Positions 34,601 through 45,950 of a DNA stretch of 64,000 nucleotides are shown here, one piece after another. The translations under genes and the position numbers were made by a program. Every line of letters begins with the position of its first letter. Position 1 is the first letter of the stretch. Location: assembly GCF_034190915.1 (NCBI RefSeq), contig NW_026947484.1, positions 73,239,482 through 73,303,481 on the forward strand. Direction: 5' to 3'. The DNA is from Cavia porcellus. Taxonomy: Eukaryota; Chordata; Mammalia; Rodentia; Caviidae. The notes beneath the pieces are model-generated. The model was not told the origin of the DNA. It worked only from the letters and a program-made list of their open reading frames with translations, and did not search any database.

Positions 34601-35089
34601 TCTGAATATCAATCAATACTAGAATAGATAAGTATTAAGTATTGATATGTCAATACTTGTATTATGCAGTTGAATATCATATAGCAGTAAGAAAAATGAA
34701 CAGCTCAGTGAGAGAAAGCACTTATATTCCTGTTATGCTGACTAGGAATAAAAGAGGTAAAGATAATTCTTTCTCACTTTCTTTTAGATTACTTCAACAG
34801 AACATAGAATATCACCACCACCCAAGGTTAGAAATTACAGTCTAAGTGACTGGAGAAAGAGACTAATCTTATCACGGACAATCTACATGCATAGTTTAGT
34901 TTCCTTAAAGAAATATCTTATTGCAGTATGATTACATGCAAAAAGCATACAGATTGTAACAGTGGAATTGGTGACTATTCACACTGAATAGCACTGCTTT
35001 AACTGTTAATTCTAATCAAGAAATTGGCTATGAGCGGCAAACAGGTCAGAAACTTCTCTACCTCCTCCCATTCATTACACACCTATAAA
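34601..35089. other. Unassigned DNA, no gene seen
   Basis: Contains a short tandem of aatacttgtatt-like words near 34,620-34,670, but nothing assignable. Confidence 0.4.
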
Positions 35090-36010
35090 TAAAGGTATAG
35101 CTTTATTAGATTCTATACCTTCTTTATTCGTTTTTCCCATGCTTTGATTTCTTAGAAATATATCCATTTCATTTGTTATCAAATGTACTATGGCAATTGG
35201 GTAGAGTTTCAACTCATTTGGCTTTGGAATCTTCTCTGGCAATTGGTGATGCTCAGTTCTAAGTGTGTCAGAGTGGGTTACAGAGGTGCCCTTGGGGTCT
35301 TTGCCTGGTCCCTCATCCCTTCTGCTCTGCTTCTCATTCCCTGCTTGAGCACCTGCACCGCGCTTCACAGCCATTCCTGCCTTGGAGTCAGCTGACTATG
35401 AGTTGGATGCACACAAACTATGATCTAAATCAGCCCTATCATCCCTTAACTTGTGGGGTTGAGAACTTTGTTAATAAATTTATCATAAGCTTTTTTATAA
35501 TAGTCTTTTACTTTATATATGTGAATATGGTCTCTGTTTGAGTTCATGATATTAGAATTAGTATTTCCTTTTTCCTCTTTGATCAGCAGTATGAGGAATT
35601 AATTTTGTTAATTAACAAATTTAATTGTTAATTATATGCTTCTATTTCATTCATTTCTCCCTACTCTTATTCTCATTATCTTTTTTCCCTTGTGTATAAT
35701 TTGTGATTCTTTCTGGAAATACTGGATAGATTATGTATTTTAGCTATTTTGCAATGTATATTTTTAAGACTATCCCTCCTAAGAATAATTTTTTCCAGAA
35801 TTCAATAGTTTTAATGTGTCATATACTTGCCATGCGGTTTGCCTGTTTTCTAATTTCCATTGTGATTTCTTTTTGGATCTATGTGTTGTTTATAATCTCA
35901 CTTAATATTTTTAGTTGGTAAAATTGACTGAACTCAAAAGTTCACTATTTATTTAATGTTGTCTTGTGTACTTATTATCATTTGTCTAGCTGCTTTTTTA
36001 TGGGATATAG
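35090..36010 (-). mobile_element. L1 ORF2 relic (antisense), interrupted by an LTR
   Basis: The antisense ORF2 mid-region is recognisable: ttcatttctccctactctta, tccctcctaagaataatttt, caatagttttaatgtgtcat and a gatttctttttggatctatg segment. A MaLR LTR fragment is nested at about 35265-35490. The relic carries many stops. Confidence 0.7.
35265..35490 (+). mobile_element. MaLR LTR fragment nested in L1
   Basis: The plus-strand words ttctcattccctgcttgagc, a ccattcctgccttggagtca segment, gctgactatgagttggatgc, then acacaaactatgatctaaat and tcagccc follow the 3' half of MaLR LTRs ('agccaactgaccatggactgaaacctctgaaactgtgagccaaaataaacc'). The polyadenylation signal is degraded. Confidence 0.6.
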
Positions 36011-36261
36011 AGAATTGTAATTGGTAATGAGCCAAAGGCAAAAGATTTTTTATTACCTAAACTTAGATTTAAGAGCAAACAGTTCAGAATGTACATTCTA
36101 TTGTATGACATTATATTAATGCCAGATATATCTATAAAACAGACATACTATTTTTGAAATTCTGTACTATTTCTACCATTTTTTTCTGTTTTGCTTTTTT
36201 TTCTCTAAATAAAAAAATAAATTTAAAAATAAAAAAACAAATAATGCTGGTTAACATTATC
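36011..36261. other. AT-rich tract
   Basis: A/T-rich, including an aaataaaaaaataaatttaa-like patch at 36,200-36,240. No gene. Confidence 0.5.
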
Positions 36262-36487
36262 TTTTCTTTCATAGTACTAGGAATGTAACCCAGGACCTTC
36301 ACACTGAGATGTACCAACAGACTGTTCGTTCATTCATTCATTCACACACACGTGCATTCATACACATGTACATACATATGTTGGAGCTAGGTCTTGCTAA
36401 TTTCCTAAGTTGTCCAGCCTGGGCTCAAATTTGTGACTTTCTCTCCTTGCCTCTCAGAACACAAGGACACAGGCCATGCCCAGCTGC
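36262..36487 (-). mobile_element. B1-ID dimeric SINE, split by a small simple repeat
   Basis: Reading the plus strand: a T-rich start, tagtactaggaatgtaaccc, then ggaccttcacactgagatg, an antisense ID unit. Next is a short ttcattcattcattc and acacacacgtgcattcatac patch. Then come tggagctaggtcttgctaat, cctgggctcaaatttgtgac and tgcctctcagaacacaagg, then ggccatgcccagc, an antisense B1. On the minus strand this is B1 followed by ID, the dimer order seen at 1.7 kb. Confidence 0.72.
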
Positions 36488-38339
36488 AACATCCTGTCTT
36501 GATTTATTGTTTTAAAACTTTCGTAACCCACAAACACCCAGTAATGGATGAAGCTCATTTAACCCTGACTCTGAAAATGGTGAATATTTGAAACTCTGCC
36601 TGGGATCCTTATCAAATACAATTCATAAGCAATTTTTCAATGTTGTGAGGTTTACAAAAAATACTTAAATTTTACTAATTACATGAAACTTCTGGCCTAA
36701 AAGGCAGACATGAAAAATGGTACACTGCATTACTTTAGGAGTAATAAGAACAGTAACAGCTGAGGGTGAACTGCATTTCTATAACTTACAGGGTAGTTTG
36801 ATAATTTTTAAAAAGCAATTAATTAATCTGGTACTTAAGAAAACTCTGTCATATTAAAGTAATCAAAGGAAAGCCAAAACTTTGACTCCAAATCTGGTTA
36901 TCATGTATTTTCACATAAAGCATATGGTGCCCGTGATGATGATTAACCTCATTGTTAAGAAGAAAAATCACTGTCACTTTGCAAGTCAAGGACAAACACA
37001 TGTGGGCATTCATATAGCTATATATACTATATTTTCTACTTTCCTGTGAGAAGTTGGTGAATTTAGCAACTCTATAGGTCTATGAAATAACAAAGTATGT
37101 GTGGTAATTTTTAAAGTTACCACTTAAATAAACACACATTTTTACTTCTAAAAAAATATGATTGGTGCATATTTGCTCAGACATCAAGCTCAATCAGGCT
37201 TTAGAATTTCTGATAATTATGGGTTCTTTTTCTCCAGTTTGAAGTTACAAGTAAGGGTACAATTTTTGATGCAGATTATTGAAGAGATTTACTGATAAGA
37301 CTCTGCAGGGTGCACTGTAAGCCCAGTGGTGTTTTGAAAGGGAAGTGGGAAGGGAATAATTGGAAACAAGGAGAGATTCCATTAAAAGCACGAAAGTCTT
37401 CAGTAAAATAAAGCTCCTTGGCTGCTACTTACCATACATGAAGTGAGGGTAATTTTACGCCTTTCATACTGCGTTACATTTTCCAAAGTCTGTCAGGTGT
37501 GACCCACAACTGTGAGCTCCTGTGGGTTGATTTTCTCCAAAAGAAAGGACTTCAGTTAGTGAGCAGTCCAAACTTGTGGTTCTTAAGCCTCTTTTAGCTT
37601 TAAATTTTCTCTCATTCTAAGATACCGGGAATTAAGAGATAAAAAAAGAATCCTCCCCTCTCCATCTTATTTTGCTTTCTTCAAGGACTATGGATTCCTA
37701 GTGAATACTACCTTAAGTTTAAATATGAAATTGGAAAAGAACTTTATTTTCCTAAGTGTACTGTTATAATGATAGACATTATCATTCTCTAGCTACCACT
37801 AGAGTATGTTAGCAACTACTGCTAACGTTATCTAGCCAAATACTAATAAGCTAACAAATCGACATAATTAGCTATTGAATCAATGAAAGTTTTCTTTCAA
37901 ACAAAAAGGTAAAATGAAAGTTAAAAAATAAAGAAAAAAGAGAGAAAATCTGTCTGGATCAAAAATGTAGATTAAGTTACACAGGTCACATGTATGTATT
38001 ATTTTATGGCATATCTTAGTGAATATATACTTGTTAAAGATGCAGAATATACCTCTAATATGCAATCCAAATATACTACCCATTATAGGAGGCCTTGAAC
38101 AACATACGATTTGATGAATGCTAGTCATCCTGATTTGTGCCTCTGAGTTTCATAGAACAAGTGATGGCATAATAATGATAAACACATTCAAGCATTGTTT
38201 TTGAATTTCCCCAGGAGGAATGTAGGACCCTAGGCATAAACTTTTCTGTCTTGTCTCCTGCTTTTGTTTGTTAACTCAGATTCAATTTATGAACACCCAG
38301 GGATTCTGCACAGAGTAGAACCTATTGTTTTATTGCAGG
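36488..38339. other. Unassigned DNA, no gene seen
   Basis: No transposon named. Frames such as 37880-38128 (minus) are short and unsupported. The tract is AT-rich and may hold old decayed repeats. Confidence 0.4.
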
Positions 38340-38470
38340 ACACTCATTCATTCAGCATTCAGTCAGCATTTTCACTGCATGTCTCTGTGTGTTAGCCTGA
38401 TGGGCAAATAGAAGAGACTAACACACAGGCAGGAGTGTTGTCTGCAAGGAGCATCCCATCTACTGGGTGC
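38340..38470 (+). mobile_element. L2 fragment (tentative)
   Basis: cactcattcattcagcattc, a ctgatgggcaaatagaagag segment and tgtctgcaaggagcatccca follow the L2 order 'attcattcagcaaatatt...gatacaaagatgaataag...cctcaaggagctcacagtc'. Confidence 0.5.
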
Positions 38471-39379
38471 ATCACTGCCTTTCTCCTTTGGTACCTGCTC
38501 CTGCACAAGTCCATTGTGGAATTTTTTTTCTCTTTAGTCCTTGGGATAAGGGGACATTTAAGCCTGGAGTTTGGCCGGATGCCAGTGAATTTTCTAATCA
38601 CCCTGCTTGTCAGTAAAAGATTCAAGGTAACTGTTCAGTTCCCTGAGCTAATGGATAAACTCTGCAGCTGTCAAACAAGTAATCAGATGATCCAATCAGC
38701 TGCCACAGTTTTGCTCATAATCAAAGGAAATAGTGCTTTGGGGAGCCTCATCACATTGTACTGAAGAAAAAATTTATTTTGAGGTCACTGTGGCACATCT
38801 AAAATCAGGGTTTTCTCCTCAAAGGGTTAGTTGCAGGCATGGTTTCTGCTATTGCTTCAGTCAATGAATTTTAATGTATAAAACCTAAATACTCTGCAGT
38901 CAAGCTATGCAAGACACCGAAATAGGGAGTTGAAAGATAAACTGAAATAGAAGATATCTACGAAGGAGATGGCACAAAAGTAACATCTAGCTGTCCTAGG
39001 AGTCGCTGAGCATTTCTCTGCAGACACTGACTGCGTATAATCCCCAAGGGAAGTAGCCACTTCCCCATGGAAATACTGCCAGTCATTTAGCAGTGCAGGG
39101 AACTTGCTAATTGCTCCTGCTTTATTCTCTTTCCTTTACAGAGCACGTTGGTCTTCATCTTCTTATTTGATGGTTTTGGTAAACTTGGAGCTGGATGAAT
39201 CTTTCTACCTGTTCAAATAAGTTTGGAGAGATTGGTTCCAACTGGAGAAATCATAACTAGAGCTCAGCGCTTTTTTCTTTTCTGATAACTATTCTTTTTA
39301 TGCTATGCAGCTATATCTAATCAAAAGAAAAATGAAATGAGAAAAGTATTACACAAAATGTATTTACAAACTTGCCTCT
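38471..39379. other. Repeat-poor tract; possible conserved element at 38570-38770
   Basis: A 109-codon frame (38435-38764) lies here without domain signature or splice context. The 38570-38770 segment is of balanced composition and contains homeodomain- and E-box-like words (ttctaatcacc, gcagctgtcaaa, caatcagctg). It could be non-coding regulatory DNA, but nothing in the sequence proves it. Confidence 0.35.
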
Positions 39380-39480
39380 CACTGGTCAATTTCAACTTGG
39401 TGAACTTCAGCAATCTTCATTTCTTTTTCTATAAAATGGAGATAGCAATGCAATCTTTTTCCTCATTCTCCTGAGGAGGA
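39380..39480 (+). mobile_element. MIR fragment
   Basis: ttcaacttggtgaacttcag, then catttctttttctataaaat, then ggagatagcaatg follow the MIR core 'gggcaagttacttaacc...cctcatctgtaaaatggggata'. Confidence 0.6.
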
Positions 39481-40608
39481 TCAGTGCCCTTCCCTAAGCA
39501 TGTGGAGCAGAGGCAAATACTCCAAGACAGTCACCTGTTTCTGTGCTTGTGGAGATACGGTCTTTTTCAGCTGTTCACACAAGTCTTCTTGAAACGTTTT
39601 CTTCTCCTAAGGGAAAAGCTTTGCTAGTATCTTTAGATTTTTCAAAGTATTTTTTTAAGAATGAAAATTAGATTTTGAACTTGCATTGAATTTTTTTCAG
39701 AATTGTTTTAGTTGTATTTTCTTGTTGGAATAAGATAATTCTAAAATAAATCAAAACAGAACTCCAAGATTCTTTATTAATTCTATTTATCATGTAAAAG
39801 ATAATGCCTCTGTCTTCCTGACATTTCAAAAGTCAGTTAAATAGGTTCATTTCCCCTATGAAGAGCTTCAATTTCTTTCAATTCATTAAGTCACATCTAT
39901 CCAAATAGAAATCCATTTGCATATGTAATGACCTTTTAAAATTATGAATGTAAAGACTCACCACTGTTAAATTAATTCTATTTGAGAGTAATGTGATTTG
40001 AAATTACTGAATTCATTTTAGGTAGAACTCTCATATGATCAAAAAGAAAGAAAGAAAGAAAATATTTTGAATATCTAAATTGAAATAATCTCTTTTTCCC
40101 ATGACCTATTGCTGCATGAAAAAAAAAAAAAAAAAACAAATTAGTAGGTGAGTGCTCTCTTAGGGAGATGATCTTTTAAGACAGCAACTAAATATATTCT
40201 TAAGATACAAAGATACTTATAAAGGTTGTACAAGGTCAAATCCTAAGCAAACTGGCAATGCGGGTAACTTAGGCAGGAGATTACACTTCCTTCCTTCCTC
40301 CTCACACTGCCTTGAACCCTTGTCAGACTTGTACCTGAAATCCCAACTACTGAAGGCTTGCTGAGACCCCAACAGGGCTCCTCCTTGCTCAGCTGATGCA
40401 TTTCCCATGCGCCCTGCACTTCCTTGTTCCACATCTATGACACTGCAAAGGGCTTTCTTGCTCCATTTCTCTTGTGTTCTGTGTGAGCGGGTAAAGCCAT
40501 CTGTGGGAAGATGGTTGGGGAGGATGTGCTCTTTCCCAGGCAGTAACATACTTAAAACATTTTAACCTCTGGGCCTCAGTAGAAAAGAAATGAACTCAAA
40601 TTTGCAAG
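39481..40608. other. Unassigned DNA with short A-rich repeats
   Basis: Contains an (AAAG)n patch at 40042-40062 and an A homopolymer of about 18 at 40119-40136. The minus-strand frame at 40217-40549 (110 codons) is in a slightly GC-richer tract. Its product lacks recognisable motifs and I do not call it a gene. Confidence 0.45.
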
Positions 40609-40620
40609 TTATAACCTTAC

Positions 40621-41057
40621 TTTTTTAAAATTTTATTTTAAAGAGGGTAAAACAGAACAAAGTAGATCAGAAGAAAACAATGCAAGTGACACAGGATTTC
40701 AAAGCAAGACAACAGGAGATCAACCATAATATCTCTTGTTTTCTTCTAAATAGTTGTCTATATCTTCATATCCAATGAATTCATATAAAACAAAATAGTA
40801 TAAAACTGATCAAAACAGAAGAATGAAAGCATTACAGGACTTCAAAACCAGACAATAGGAAATTCTAGGCATGTATAAGCCTGTACATGTATATCTATCT
40901 TTCTACATTAGAGGGAAAAACAAAACAAAACAAACTACTAGAAAAACAGAAATCAAAAGAGACAAATAACAATAGCAAAGAGCCCAAAACAATGACAATA
41001 TAGACTGTCAAAACAAATTGTTATTTTACATAGTAATCTTCAGAAGAGTTCCTCAGA
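40621..41057 (-). mobile_element. L1 3' UTR insertion
   Basis: Reads in reverse: a T/A-rich tail, ttttattttaaagagggtaa, cagaacaaagtagatcagaa, a gacaacaggagatcaacc block, tctcttgttttcttctaaat, then a second partial copy of the same monomer (gaatgaaagcattacaggac) and an A-rich ccc-free segment shared with the 5.8-kb insertion. Candidate target duplications ttataaccttac (40609-40620) and ttatgatcttac (41058-41069) differ at two bases. No ORF2 is included. It belongs to the same family as 55,090-56,080. Confidence 0.75.
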
Positions 41058-41189
41058 TTATGATCTTACTTTTGAGTGCTGTGTTCTTAGCAATTGTCAT
41101 ACGAGACCTTTCATTTGCAAATTTCCTAGGATGACCAATATTTAAAAAGCTCTTTTAACAGCACTTGCCTCATTTTGTTTTACTCAAGT

Positions 41190-41590
41190 GGAATTTCAGA
41201 AAGGCCTTCCCAACTAGCATGGTACTCACTCCTGTCTGCCCACCTCTTCTGTTTCCTTTTGTCTCATGTCAGGTATCACACTGATGTTGTATTGAACATG
41301 TATCTGTATATTTATTTATTTTCCACCATATCAACCTAAATCGGAGCCCTGTGGGGACATAGGCTTCATTTGATTTGCTATTGTATGTGTCATAATTAGA
41401 TCAATAGTGCTTTGTGTGTGTTTGTGAAATAAAGTGGGGTATTAGCTCCACTTCTGTAGACAAGGAGACATGGTCCAAGTAAAGTGATGAACTCAAAGTC
41501 CCCTAAAGAAAGTGCTGGAGATGGCTGAGCCTTAAGGCTTCTTTGCCTCTGAATCCTTTCACCTCTCATTATATCTTGCTTTCCCCACCT
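41190..41590 (+). mobile_element. L2 fragments
   Basis: cacctcttctgtttcctttt, then gagccctgtggggacatagg and cttcatttgatttgctattg match the L2 3' region ('ctccatgagggcagggactttgtctg'). A second piece, ccacttctgtagacaaggag and tgatgaactcaaagtcccc, resembles the 'cattttacagatgaggaaac...gcccaaggtcacac' block. Confidence 0.6.
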
Positions 41591-43624
41591 CTAGTTTAAC
41601 AAGGAGGGATCCTAATTAAATGAATGACTTATAACACAGTAGCTCGTCAACAAATAGGGTTTTCTAAATCATGTTCTACAAACCCCCTAAAATCACTATC
41701 TATAAATTGCCATCTGCTCTACCATCTAGTTATAGTTCTTTTTGGGGAATTTTTAGAATCTAAGTAATGATGTTTTGAATGAAATCAGATTAAAGGGAAG
41801 AGTATTGGATAATAAGATAAATAAGATAAAGATTAGTCCACCATCTGACCTGGATTTTGGAAAATGGTGAATATATGGAGAAATAATTCTTGATTATAAC
41901 CTTTACGTGGTACCTGGGCTTTTGTTAGCAGGGAGGTAAGACTCACCTTGCTATTGTGTCACTAGATACAGAAAGCAATCATTATGAACCAGCAGAAAGC
42001 TGGTAGGTAGAATCCATTTCCTCATTTATCCGGGGACTCAGGGTTCACAGAATGGTGAGGGGGTAGAGGAAGTGAGGTCGTTGCCTGTTGTCTACCTTTA
42101 GCTAAAGAGAAATGAATTCTGCTGCTCTCAAGTCCTTTGTTAGCCTGTTTCCTTCTCCACCTTTCCTTTATCTTTCTCCTTTTCCTTTCTGCTGACCTGG
42201 TGTCAGTAACACTGTGTCTTTCTTTTGTCCATAGGTTTGCATTGTTAAAATGAAAAGATTCTGGTGAGAACCAAGATTGTATCTTATTAGTTTATTATTT
42301 CCTTATTCCGAAAAAGAATAGATTTCCGCCAGGCAAATGCTTATGAACATTTATGTGATTATTCAGTTTAAAAAAATGGATGTATTCTTGTGTCTGAGTA
42401 AATCCTCAGTGATTCACAGTTACTGCTTTGCTTAATTGTGGACCTTTCTGTCGTCATGGGTCAGTAACTTCCCAGGATGATAAAAGACATTTTATTTAAT
42501 GAGACATCCTCCTTTCAAGCTGTAGATACAAATATTCTTTCATTGTTTTGTGCATGGATCCTTACCACCTCTTTCTCCCAGATTTGAAGATTTTAAAAAT
42601 CACTTGCTTGTCCCAGTTTAGCTCGGAACTTCACATTAAACCCTAAGAGGATTTATAATCCTGTAAGTCATTTGGAATAACCAGTTGGCTTTGATGATAA
42701 GCAAACAAATTAGCTACCCTTCTTCTACTGACTCTTTTTCCTGACACTGCTGAAAGCAGATGTGTTAAGGTAATCTTCCCAGCACACACATATTTCATCT
42801 TGACCAATTAGTGGTTCGAAATGTCTAGGAGAAAATCCCATTTAATTAGGGATAGACAAACAATGACTGCCAGTGTTGCATATTATTTTTGAATGTTCAA
42901 GTGCTCTTGCATGCTTCAAGAATTAGTTCCCAGTATTGTTTTGGAACTGATACATAGTGGTGAATATAAATATTAAGGCTGCCCCAGGAATGGCAATGGT
43001 TTTCTTATTTTTGTAAATGGAAATTTAGTTTATTTGAATTTTTTTGTCATATTCCATGAGCTTTGCTTATTTTCTTTTTTCACTTAAGCATATAGATGTC
43101 TCATCATTTTATTATGAAACAGATCCAAATATTTTCTTGTTGTTGCTGTTTCTCCTGGTTGACATTAATAAACAGCTTTCAAAAAGCCAGGCGAATTTAA
43201 ATACCTCAACGTAGCATACTTCTGTCTTCTACTTTATAAATGTTTCTGTGCAGTTATTATGTGCCATACAGTGGACACAGCAGGGTATAAAGTAGGAACA
43301 GGCTCTACTGTACAAAACGTAGAGACCAGGGGGTGACAGGCTTCAGCTAGTATTTACAGAGTGTTAGAGGAGGTTCAGGCCTCTGGGAGCATATGCCGAG
43401 GGGCTGGAATGTGTGAAAATACGTTACTTTAGAAAAAGAAATTTTTTTTAACTTTTTTTTTTTAATCTTTTCAAAGCGCATCTCTATGGGGGCGCTATGA
43501 GCATATAAATGTATTTTAGGCAAATGACTAGGAACAAAAGAATTACTTCTTTAGAAAAGTGAATTCGTGAAACAATGTATAATTCAAGCTATGTAGGACA
43601 GTATGGTGACAGGTAAGGGGAATT
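41591..43624. other. Repeat-poor tract with a candidate conserved element
   Basis: Two kilobases with hardly any recognisable transposon. The 42480-43010 part has near-balanced composition and many homeodomain-type words (accaattagtgg, catttaattaggg, caaattagctacc). It looks like ancient single-copy DNA. A T-rich run lies at 43441-43465. No exon signature was found. Confidence 0.4.
43484..43498 (+). promoter_or_regulatory. CTCF-like core motif
   Basis: ctatgggggcgctat carries the GGGGGCGCTA core of the CTCF consensus (CCASYAGGGGGCGCTA), including a CpG in an AT-rich context. The upstream part of the motif does not match well, so this is a weak candidate. Confidence 0.3.
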
Positions 43625-43860
43625 ATGTTGGAATGATGGAGGGAGGGACCAGGTTCAAATCTCACCCTTGTTTGACTACCGTGTGGTTTTGCACATATTA
43701 CTTAATGACACCAATCTTTTTTTTTTTGTTTGTTTACTAAAGTTTAGATTAAATTATATTAATGGTACCATTATGTCACTGAGTCAGAATTGTTAAACAG
43801 TATTTGAAAGCCACCCATCACACTGTATATTTACAATTCCTGGAACAAGTTAGCCTATTG
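43625..43860 (+). mobile_element. MIR SINE
   Basis: gaccaggttcaaatctcacc, then tgactaccgtgtggttttgc, then acatattacttaatgacacc match the MIR core start, and cctggaacaagttagcc its 3' portion. A T run of 10-11 interrupts the centre. Confidence 0.72.
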
Positions 43861-44289
43861 GAAGACGGAGACATTTACATGAGGTCATAGATTTGCTTCT
43901 CTATTCATAGTCTGGTTTCTGTACCTTTTTCAAGATCAAATTACCCTATGCCAGCAAAGATGGTAGTGATCACTGAAATATTTTTGTACTTAGTGGTGAA
44001 TTCAAATGATATTAACATTACAAACAACTGAATTATGTATAATTTTTATGGATGCAAAAACCTGCGTCCACTTTTTTTGGAGTCCTCCTATAAATATCAA
44101 ACCACTTTCTGGTATACATTTTTGGAGTGCTCTCTTTTAGCCCTTTATTGTAGATAAATAAATCTGTTTGGATTAAGAGTAGTTCCTTCACAACTTCTCA
44201 ATCCACAATCTATGGAAAACAGTTCCCTGAAAAACTACTTTTAAGCAATTTGTACCCTCGCTGTACGCTTTGGGAAATGGGAGCTCAGA
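43861..44289. other. Unassigned DNA, no gene seen
   Basis: AT-rich, no recognisable element. Confidence 0.4.
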
Positions 44290-44455
44290 GTTACACTGAT
44301 CATTCTGGTTCTGCCACATATGACCTGGGACAGGTCAGCGTCTTCAAGCCTTGAATTCCCCATCCGTACAATTTCAGGGTCAATGAAAATAATTAATATA
44401 AAACATAAACTACATGCTGAGAATAGAACTACAGCTCAATTAATGGTAACTATAA
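44290..44455 (+). mobile_element. MIR SINE
   Basis: tggttctgccacatatgacc, tgggacaggtcagcgtcttc, then ttgaattccccatccgtaca follow the MIR core order ('ctggctctgccacttactagctgtgtgaccttgggcaagt...cctcatctgtaaa'). Confidence 0.72.
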
Positions 44456-44582
44456 TGTTTCAATTTGGCTTTTTTTTTTAAAAGTATAATTCCAGATCTG
44501 GTGACAGTTGGACTGCTTGTTTGACTAGTAGAGGCAGGATAATTCTATTACCACAACAATAAATGATGGCAGATTTGTAGAT

Positions 44583-44621
44583 TATTACTTGTAGATTATT
44601 TTTACTAATCTACAAGTAATA
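44583..44621. repeat. Perfect 15-bp inverted repeat (hairpin)
   Basis: tattacttgtagatt (44583-44597) and aatctacaagtaata (44607-44621) are exact reverse complements around a 9-base loop. The word tgtagattatt also occurs twice just upstream. The stem is too short and AT-rich for a typical microRNA precursor. Confidence 0.9.
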
Positions 44622-45269
44622 GCAACCTGGAAATTATAGCAGATATCATTTTGTTCACTAGGCATTTTCCTTAATATGCACTCTTAAATAGTAATGATTT
44701 TGGATCCACCAGAGCCTATGAACAGAAACTTTGTCACATAAAAATTTCATTAGAATGGTGATTTAGTAGCAGTACAGACAGTGAAATGAATATAGTGGGC
44801 CTTTTTGATTTTCAGTTTGAGCAATGTTTCTTGTTTTCCCAGAATTGCTTTAAGAATGCTGTTTTGTTTGGTTTTTTGGTTTGTTTTTGCAGTTTTGAAT
44901 TGTTTGATAGTTTTTAATATCCCAGTGAAATGCTACTAGGATTGCCCAAACTCTTATATACTGAGGTTATTTCTAAAGTGGTTATTATTATTTTTACCTT
45001 TAGAACTTCTGGGCTAAACTATGCAACCATTAGCTGGAGCCCATCTGTGTTCCCTAGTTTCTTCACTTCCATAGCCACTGATAATGTTTAAATTGACTCT
45101 AGCTGAGTTACTATAATCCAAGTTATTATGTTACGAAAATGTATTTAATTACAAGTTGTAAGATTTTTTATCTATTCAGTTCTAAAGATTTACCTGTAAT
45201 CATGAAATAGGCAGTAATGTTAAATAGCAGATCATTTTGAGGACTGGTAGTTTGAAACTTTAATTTCAA
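44622..45269. other. Unassigned DNA, no gene seen
   Basis: Contains ttttgtttggttttttggtt low complexity around 44,860-44,890. No gene or named repeat. Confidence 0.4.
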
Positions 45270-45950
45270 CTCATATTTTTAGAGTACTAAGAACACCGGC
45301 TGCTGTTGAGCTGGCTACACTGGGAATAGTGGAAGAGGCAGAGTTGTTATTTGATTTAGTCACAGCTTTTGGTACCACAGTCCTCCTTGCTCTGAAGAGC
45401 ACTGTGAGGTAAGAGCCTTTGAGTTCATAGCCTCTGCTCTTCCCGAGGTCAGTATCCTTGGATGGGGACCATTATTAATGGTATAAGTGCACTTCCTCCG
45501 GGGAATTGACTTCATAATTAAGTATCCTTGAGTAAAGACACACTAGAGAAACTTCTGGAATGAGGGTTGTTTAGTTCATGTGAACAGACCTAGATGGTGG
45601 CTAGAAGGACTTCCCTGAAGCCCCTTCAGCCACCTGTGTTTGTTTGAGATGTGGCCTTTAGGAGTCTTATCATCAGGTATTATTAATGTGGCAGAGAGAG
45701 AACCAAACAGGCTGGGAGCCAGCAGCCCAGGGCCCCACTGCACTATGGCAATGAGTAGCGGGTGATCTCAAAGCCAATTACCTTAGCGCGACCCCTGGTT
45801 TGGGCCCTTACAGAACGAAGGCTGTCAGCTCCAACCTTCTGATTCTGTAATCTTTTTCACTCTTTTTGCACATTCTTTCAAGTTAAAAGGAAGACAAGAT
45901 TTTGTTTCTCATATATTTGAATTGATTGGGGAGAAATGATTAGCCTTAGA
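45270..45950. other. Candidate conserved non-coding tract
   Basis: About 680 bp without transposon wording, GC-richer than its surroundings, with several CpGs preserved (gaacaccggctg, cttcccgaggtc, cctccgggg, ttagcgcgaccc). It contains homeodomain-like words (gaccattattaatgg, attattaatg) and an AP-1-like ttgagtaaag. No frame is open across it. Retained CpGs and unique composition are what a distal enhancer might show, but conservation was not tested. Confidence 0.35.

Noticed and set aside
35606..35640. ttgttaattaacaaattta palindrome as an origin or binding site
   Set aside because: Short AT palindromes of this type are expected by chance in DNA this AT-rich, and it lies within an L1 relic.
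38435..38764. 109-codon plus-strand frame in a repeat-poor tract
   Set aside because: Begins in an L2 fossil, shows no protein family signature and has no flanking splice sites that I can defend.
44583..44621. Hairpin as a microRNA precursor
   Set aside because: The stem is only 15 bp, with an AT-rich arm and no extended pairing outside it.
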